The notes beneath the pieces were generated by a model that was given only the letters and a program-made list of their open reading frames with translations, searched no databases and was not told the DNA's origin. Shown here piece by piece: positions 60,146 to 64,000 of a DNA stretch of 64,000 nucleotides. This DNA is from Niastella soli. Its GTDB lineage: Bacteria; Bacteroidota; Bacteroidia; Chitinophagales; Chitinophagaceae. Numbering within the stretch: position 1 is the stretch's first letter; each line of letters starts with the position of its first letter. A program made the position numbers and the translations under genes. The stretch lies in contig NZ_JAGHKO010000004.1 of the NCBI RefSeq assembly GCF_017742245.1, positions 806,001 to 870,000 of the forward strand, given 5' to 3'.

Positions 60146-60940
60146 TCATTTTAAAAATTGCAAAATGGCAGCAGCAAACTCTGGTGTTTTGGATGCGTTG
60201 TTATGATCGCCCGGTGTGGCTTTATATACCCCATGTGTGAAAAGGGTTGCCAGGGCCGTGGCATTCCCATTATCACTGTCCTCACTTCCGCAAATAACCA
60301 ATACGGGCTGCTGTACTTTTTTCAATGTTTCTTTTGGGGTGGAAGGTTGTTCTTTTTGCAACAGCGCCAGTGCGGGTTGATCGAGCCCTGAACTTTTTAC
60401 ATAACTTACCATTTGTGCCAGCTCTGGTACACTATCGCCCGATAAAGCCCTGTAGAACATTTTACGGCGTGGCCATTCGGGATTGGTAAAATCGGTGCCC
60501 ATGCCACCCAGCACCGCTTTTTTAACCCGTTTATCAAGTACTAGTAAACGAGCTGTTATAATAGAACCTCGGGAATACCCTATCACTATATAGTTTTTAA
60601 TTTTGAGGTTGTTCAGCAACCCCATGATGTCTTTTGCTTCGGCATCATTGGCATAGGCGGAAGCTTCATGCGGTTTATCGGACCTTCCATTTCCCCGCAT
60701 ATCAAAACTTATTACCTGATAGCCTGCTTTTAACAGATCGTTGTACAAAGCCGTTCTTTTCCACGACTCCCCATTGACAATAAACCCATGCACCAGTACA
60801 ACCGGTTCGCCGGTACCTCTTACTTCGTACCAGATCTTTGTGCCATCAAAAGAAGAATAATAACCTGCGGTGGAGTCTGTTTGAGCAAATAGCAGGCGGG
60901 TGATCAACAATAGGGGTGTTAAGGATAAAAGCTTTTTCAT
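60146..60940 (-). CDS. Secreted alpha/beta hydrolase
   Basis: A 264-residue alpha/beta-hydrolase. The start at 60940 (MKKLLSLTPLLLITRLLFAQ) gives a signal peptide; a six-residue longer form from 60958 is possible. The oxyanion motif is VLVHGF, the nucleophile elbow is GYSRGS, and acid and His are late (ICGSEDSDNG and GDHNNA). Gly-x-Ser-Arg-Gly is a less usual elbow. The substrate is unknown; epoxide-hydrolase-like or dienelactone-like enzymes have this layout. A word repeat lies directly upstream. Confidence 0.9.
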   Translation of the reverse strand: MKKLLSLTPLLLITRLLFAQTDSTAGYYSSFDGTKIWYEVRGTGEPVVLVHGFIVNGESWKRTALYNDLLKAGYQVISFDMRGNGRSDKPHEASAYANDAEAKDIMGLLNNLKIKNYIVIGYSRGSIITARLLVLDKRVKKAVLGGMGTDFTNPEWPRRKMFYRALSGDSVPELAQMVSYVKSSGLDQPALALLQKEQPSTPKETLKKVQQPVLVICGSEDSDNGNATALATLFTHGVYKATPGDHNNASKTPEFAAAILQFLK

Positions 60941-60961
60941 AAGCTTAAGATACGTCATTTA

Positions 60962-61045
60962 GGGCAATAGGGAATGGGGAATGGGGAAACGGGAAACGGC
61001 AAACGGCAGACTGACAGCAGACGGCTGATGGCAGACAGTAGACGG
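60962..61045. repeat. GGGAATGGGG and GGCAAACGGCAGAC word repeats
   Basis: GGGCAATAGGGAATGGGG and AATGGGGAAACGGG pass into ACGGCAAACGGCAGAC and GCAGACGGCTGATGGCAGAC. The words match those of 31978-32045 and 28128-28240. Confidence 0.7.
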
Positions 61046-61090
61046 GGCAGCCCTCGATGTCTCGCGAAAACTGCTTAAACATTTAGAAAA

Positions 61091-61120
61091 TAAAAAACCC
61101 CCTCGGCTAAGCCGAGGGGG
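61091..61120 (-). terminator. Minus-strand terminator with no known minus gene upstream
   Basis: CCCCCTCGGC and GCCGAGGGGG form a perfect 10-bp stem with loop TAA (plus) or TTA (minus). On the minus strand it runs into TTTTTTATTTTC. All annotated genes to the right are on the plus strand. Confidence 0.8.
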
Positions 61121-61543
61121 CTAGTGATATTTTTTTCCTTTCACTCTCAGTATCCAGCATTCTTGACACTTTTTTACAAGTGTGACTGCCAGAAGGAAAA
61201 AATTATCGCTTATAGTATTTATTAAAAATACTGTGCCAGGGGTAAAAGGCAATGCTTCGCCCGCTGAAGCCCTGGCGAAAGCGGGGTGCAATAGGAAAAG
61301 CGCCCCTCAATAACCCACTAACTTAATAACTAACAAACTTATACTTTGAACTTAGTGTCCGGAATATCCTTTGAACCGGCAACCGGTTACTGCAAACTAA
61401 TTTCCCCACAGGAAATTTGTGTAGAAAAAATTCTTCAATTGGTCCGCTTCTTCAACAATATAACATCCAGGTAGCAAGCCGGCGTAATTTCACAGTATAA
61501 AAACAACACAATTCCAGGAGGTTGGGTGGCATAGGTTTTTGAA
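61121..61543. other. Gene-free stretch with nested hairpin and word repeat
   Basis: No gene is visible. At about 61128-61203 the outer arms TTTTTTCCTT and AAGGAAAAAA enclose a second hairpin ACACTT/AAGTGT. At 61305-61345 the words CCCACTAACTTAATAACTAAC belong to the family at 19034. The stretch 61460-61540 shows nothing notable. Confidence 0.45.
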
Positions 61544-61591
61544 ATGGTATTCAATAATTGCAAGACTATATTTTTATTTAAAAACATTTAT

Positions 61592-61939
61592 ATGGAAACC
61601 AAACCTTCAGAAATGACAACCCTGACCGCTGTATTGGAAAAGTTAAGACATCAACATAACGACAATGAATTTACCATTACCAAAGATGGATTCACTACTA
61701 CCAATGGTAAATTCTATAAGCCTGAAGACCTGATGATCATTAAAACGTATCGTTTTGAAGGACAGTCAGACCCTGGCGATTCATCTATTGTTTATCTCAT
61801 TCAGGCCAATGATGGTACAATGGGTTATTCTATGGATGCATACGGCGTTTACACTACCCATGAAGAGGTGAATTATGATGATCTTATTAAACAGATCCCG
61901 GTACAGGAGCGTGAAGAACAGGCTATTTTTCATGACTAA
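61592..61939 (+). CDS. Small conserved cytoplasmic protein
   Basis: A protein of about 115 residues from the start at 61592 (METKPSEMTTLTAVLEKLRH); the frame is open from 61544. The middle YRFEGQSDPGDSSIVYLIQ and the end GYSMDAYGVYTTHEEVN fit a small Bacteroidota family that databases sometimes label phosphoribosylpyrophosphate synthetase, a label that is not supported by any PRPP motif here. Function unknown. A second small gene follows 45 bp downstream. Confidence 0.75.
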   Translation: METKPSEMTTLTAVLEKLRHQHNDNEFTITKDGFTTTNGKFYKPEDLMIIKTYRFEGQSDPGDSSIVYLIQANDGTMGYSMDAYGVYTTHEEVNYDDLIKQIPVQEREEQAIFHD

Positions 61940-61984
61940 TTTATTTGAACCGTCCTTTTATTTTCAACCTTAAAAATTACAGGT

Positions 61985-62245
61985 ATGGAAGAATTAGCAA
62001 CGAAAACGATGGAACTGTCAGTAAGTGGTAAAACCATGACCTGCCAGATCCATGAAAGAGATTTTGGCGATCTGATCGTATTCGATGTGTATTCAGAGAA
62101 CAACTACCTGTTCACCCTTACGCAACAGGGCGATGTATTGTTCAATGAATATGAAGTGGGTCACCAGAAAAACATTATGGATCCCCGTCAGTTGAATATT
62201 TTAATAGAAATGGTTAAAGAAAAATTAGATTCTGAACCTGGTTAA
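61985..62245 (+). CDS. Small hypothetical protein
   Basis: An 86-residue acidic protein with no family I recognise. It begins MEELATKTMELSVSGKTMTC, and the remainder alternates short beta-like strands (LIVFDVYSENNYLFTL, VLFNEYEVG) with a final helix (LNILIEMVKEKLDS). It follows the previous small gene in the same direction and may share its transcript. Confidence 0.65.
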   Translation: MEELATKTMELSVSGKTMTCQIHERDFGDLIVFDVYSENNYLFTLTQQGDVLFNEYEVGHQKNIMDPRQLNILIEMVKEKLDSEPG

Positions 62246-62357
62246 CTCCTACCCCTACCCCGTAGAAGTTCGTCTATCCTACTATACTGTTAAAATATCC
62301 GAATTTACCTAACGGTTATAAAATGCATGTAACTTCATGCATCAAACACATCTTTGC

Positions 62358-63320
62358 ATGCTGCGTAAACAAATTAACAAATACCTGGCGTTATTATTAT
62401 GCCTGATAGCTACCCTATATCTGCAGGCACAGGTAGAATATCCCTACCCTGTTAAATATTTCAAGATCATCCTTGAAAACAGACCGGTACAAATTGCCTA
62501 CATGGATGTACAACCTGATTCACCAGTCAATAAAACCGTACTGCTTTTTCATGGTAAGAATTTCAACGGCTACTACTGGAAAGATGTAATGGCCTTTTTA
62601 ACAAAAGCCGGTTTTCGGGTGATCGTTCCTGACCAGCCTGGTTGGGGAAAGTCAGATAAACCTGATCTCCATTATAGCTTTCATATGCTGGCATATGCCA
62701 TGAACCAGTTACTCGATTCATTACATATTACTAATATAGACCTGGTTGGCCACTCCATGGGTGGAATGTTGGCCGCGCGTTTCGCCATGCAATATCCAGA
62801 CAAGGTTACCAAACTGGTGCTGGAAGACCCGATTGGCCTGGAAGATTACAAACGTTTTGTTCCCTACCAAACTATTGACCAATTGTATGACAAAGAGATA
62901 CATGCCACTTATGAGTCGTATAAACAATACCAGCAAACGTATTATCCCCAATGGCGGCCCGAGTACGAACAATATGTTCAGGCCCAGGCCGACGTACTTA
63001 AAACGCCCGATTTTTCACGTATAGCGTTGGTAAATGCCACTACCTATCAAATGATCTATGAACAACCGGTGTGTTATGAATGGGGTCGCATTCTGGCACC
63101 CACCCTGCTGATGATTGGCACCGAAGACAGAACCGTGTTAGGCAAATCCCTGTTAAGCGAGGATGAAAAAAACAGGTATGGCCAGTACCCGGCCCTTGCA
63201 AAGAAAACAAAAGAACAGATCCCCAATGCGTTACTGTATGAAGTACAGGGCGTTGGTCATATTCCACATATTCAGGATCCCGGACAGTTTAGACAGGTAT
63301 TACTCACCTTTTTGAAATAA
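62358..63320 (+). CDS. Secreted alpha/beta hydrolase
   Basis: A 320-residue alpha/beta-hydrolase. The start at 62358 (MLRKQINKYLALLLCLIATL) gives a clean signal peptide; seven more residues from 62337 are possible. The oxyanion strand is VLLFHGKNFNG, the nucleophile elbow is GHSMGG, the acid is in GTEDRTVLG and the His in GVGHIPHIQDPG. The lid region (about 165-225) is rich in Tyr and Gln. Similar to periplasmic epoxide-hydrolase-like or haloalkane-like enzymes; the substrate is unknown. Confidence 0.92.
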   Translation: MLRKQINKYLALLLCLIATLYLQAQVEYPYPVKYFKIILENRPVQIAYMDVQPDSPVNKTVLLFHGKNFNGYYWKDVMAFLTKAGFRVIVPDQPGWGKSDKPDLHYSFHMLAYAMNQLLDSLHITNIDLVGHSMGGMLAARFAMQYPDKVTKLVLEDPIGLEDYKRFVPYQTIDQLYDKEIHATYESYKQYQQTYYPQWRPEYEQYVQAQADVLKTPDFSRIALVNATTYQMIYEQPVCYEWGRILAPTLLMIGTEDRTVLGKSLLSEDEKNRYGQYPALAKKTKEQIPNALLYEVQGVGHIPHIQDPGQFRQVLLTFLK

Positions 63321-63365
63321 TTACCGGATCCCTCCCCATGGCATAACTTTTTTGAAACGGTTCAT

Positions 63366-64000
63366 ATGAGTCTTGCCACGTATAAAAAGAAACGGTCGTT
63401 TAATAAAACGCCGGAGCCGGAGGGTAAAAAAACAGCCGCCAAAAAGAAAGCGGTGTCCGGCGAACTGCATTTTGTTGTTCAAAAACATGATGCTACCCGT
63501 TTGCATTACGATTTCCGCCTTGAAATGGATGGTGTGCTTAAATCGTGGGCAGTGCCCAAAGGACCTTCTATGAACCCGGCCGACAAACGCCTGGCCATGA
63601 TGGTAGAAGATCATCCATACGATTATAAGGATTTTGAGGGCATTATTCCGGAAGGCAATTACGGTGCCGGAACCGTGATCGTATGGGATGAAGGCACTTA
63701 TGAACCGATAGAATTCCAGGGCGATAGCAAAAAAGCAGAAAAACATTTACTGGAGCAACTGCGCAAAGGGTCCATAAAGATCACCTTACATGGCAAGAAA
63801 TTAAAAGGGGAATTTGCCCTGGTGCAAATAAAAAGCAGTGAAGACAATGCGTGGTTACTGATAAAACACAACGACAAATACGCCACCCAAACCGATGTTA
63901 CCCAAAAGGCCAAATCAGTTCAATCGGGGATGAAAATTGAACAGGTGGCCAAAGAAAGCACCAACGAATGGGTAAGCAACAAGAAAACAACTTCACAAAA
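63366..64000 (+). CDS. ligD: LigD-type NHEJ DNA ligase, N-terminal phosphoesterase domain (partial)
   Basis: The frame begins at ATG 63366 and is open to the end of the window (211 complete codons). After a Lys-rich N-terminus comes the LigD 3'-phosphoesterase domain: FVVQKHDATRLHYDFRLEMD (His41, His47, Asp49, Arg51), SWAVPKGPS, VEDHPYDYKDFEGIIPEGNY (His83) and AGTVIVWDEGTYEP. In full-length LigD an ATP-dependent ligase and usually a primase/polymerase domain follow; they would lie outside this window. It repairs double-strand breaks together with Ku. It could also be a stand-alone phosphoesterase. Confidence 0.93.
   Translation, partial: MSLATYKKKRSFNKTPEPEGKKTAAKKKAVSGELHFVVQKHDATRLHYDFRLEMDGVLKSWAVPKGPSMNPADKRLAMMVEDHPYDYKDFEGIIPEGNYGAGTVIVWDEGTYEPIEFQGDSKKAEKHLLEQLRKGSIKITLHGKKLKGEFALVQIKSSEDNAWLLIKHNDKYATQTDVTQKAKSVQSGMKIEQVAKESTNEWVSNKKTTSQ

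Overview
This window looks like a chromosomal segment from a member of the Bacteroidota, most likely the family Chitinophagaceae (Niastella or Chitinophaga relatives). The reasons are promoter-like sequences of the Bacteroidota type (TTTG, about 20 bases, then TAnnTTTG), few recognisable Shine-Dalgarno sequences, families typical of that phylum (DUF2851, DUF4846, DUF4407, an outer-membrane beta-barrel receptor with a carboxypeptidase-regulatory N-terminus, twin-arginine Gfo/Idh/MocA oxidoreductases, an oversized signal peptidase I), and intergenic regions full of low-complexity word repeats. The taxonomic call is an inference.

Layout. 1-4.7 kb: end of an AraC regulator, a degenerate SDR, a possible small RNA, a bicistronic pair of membrane proteins and a family 2 glycosyltransferase. 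4.8-10.6 kb (minus strand): DUF2851, Maf, UbiA-type prenyltransferase, KdsC-like phosphatase and Prc/Tsp protease. 10.7-17.2 kb: tRNA-His with its promoter and terminator, DUF445, a TonB-type receptor, an SGNH hydrolase, a small membrane protein and DUF4407. 17.8-21.7 kb (minus): a 5-oxoprolinase cluster (pxpB-pxpC-pxpA) with an Nramp-like transporter that lacks the metal-binding motifs. 22-26.3 kb: topA, a YcxB-like protein and a transglutaminase-like protein. 26.4-29.8 kb: two paralogous secreted Gfo/Idh/MocA proteins. 30-34.7 kb: OsmC, CsaA, MGMT, macrodomain, AcuI-type oxidoreductase, a flavin/2Fe-2S reductase carrying an in-frame palindromic insertion, and a SUFU-domain protein. 35-40.6 kb: cytidine deaminase, signal peptidase I, a MerR/B12-type regulator, an NtrC-like regulator without a DNA-binding domain, DUF4846, and a 44-residue membrane peptide.

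40.9-46.6 kb is a complete tripartite drug-efflux operon (TetR, TolC, EmrA, EmrB, USP). Two identical 14-bp palindromes, one before tetR and one before tolC, make a clear case for autoregulation plus operon repression. 46.9-54.3 kb holds an orphan MacB/FtsX-type permease, pdhB, an acyltransferase, a LytS/LytTR two-component pair and a small lipoprotein. 54.3-57.3 kb is the most unusual stretch: a decayed gene, word-repeat DNA, a zinc-ribbon protein divergent from an extra SSB without the usual C-terminal tip, then a 70-bp degenerate repeat array starting at the ssb stop codon, a possible MITE and an 80-bp-spaced CRISPR-like repeat pair. 57.3-64 kb: GNAT, a secreted protein, thiolase with a possible operator, two alpha/beta hydrolases, two small cytoplasmic proteins and the start of a LigD-type NHEJ ligase that runs off the window.

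The repeated theme is intergenic DNA built from short, slightly varied words that often forms long imperfect inverted repeats at gene 3' ends. At least seven word families occur at about fifteen loci. This and the 55.6-57.2 kb region are the best candidates for something not yet described.
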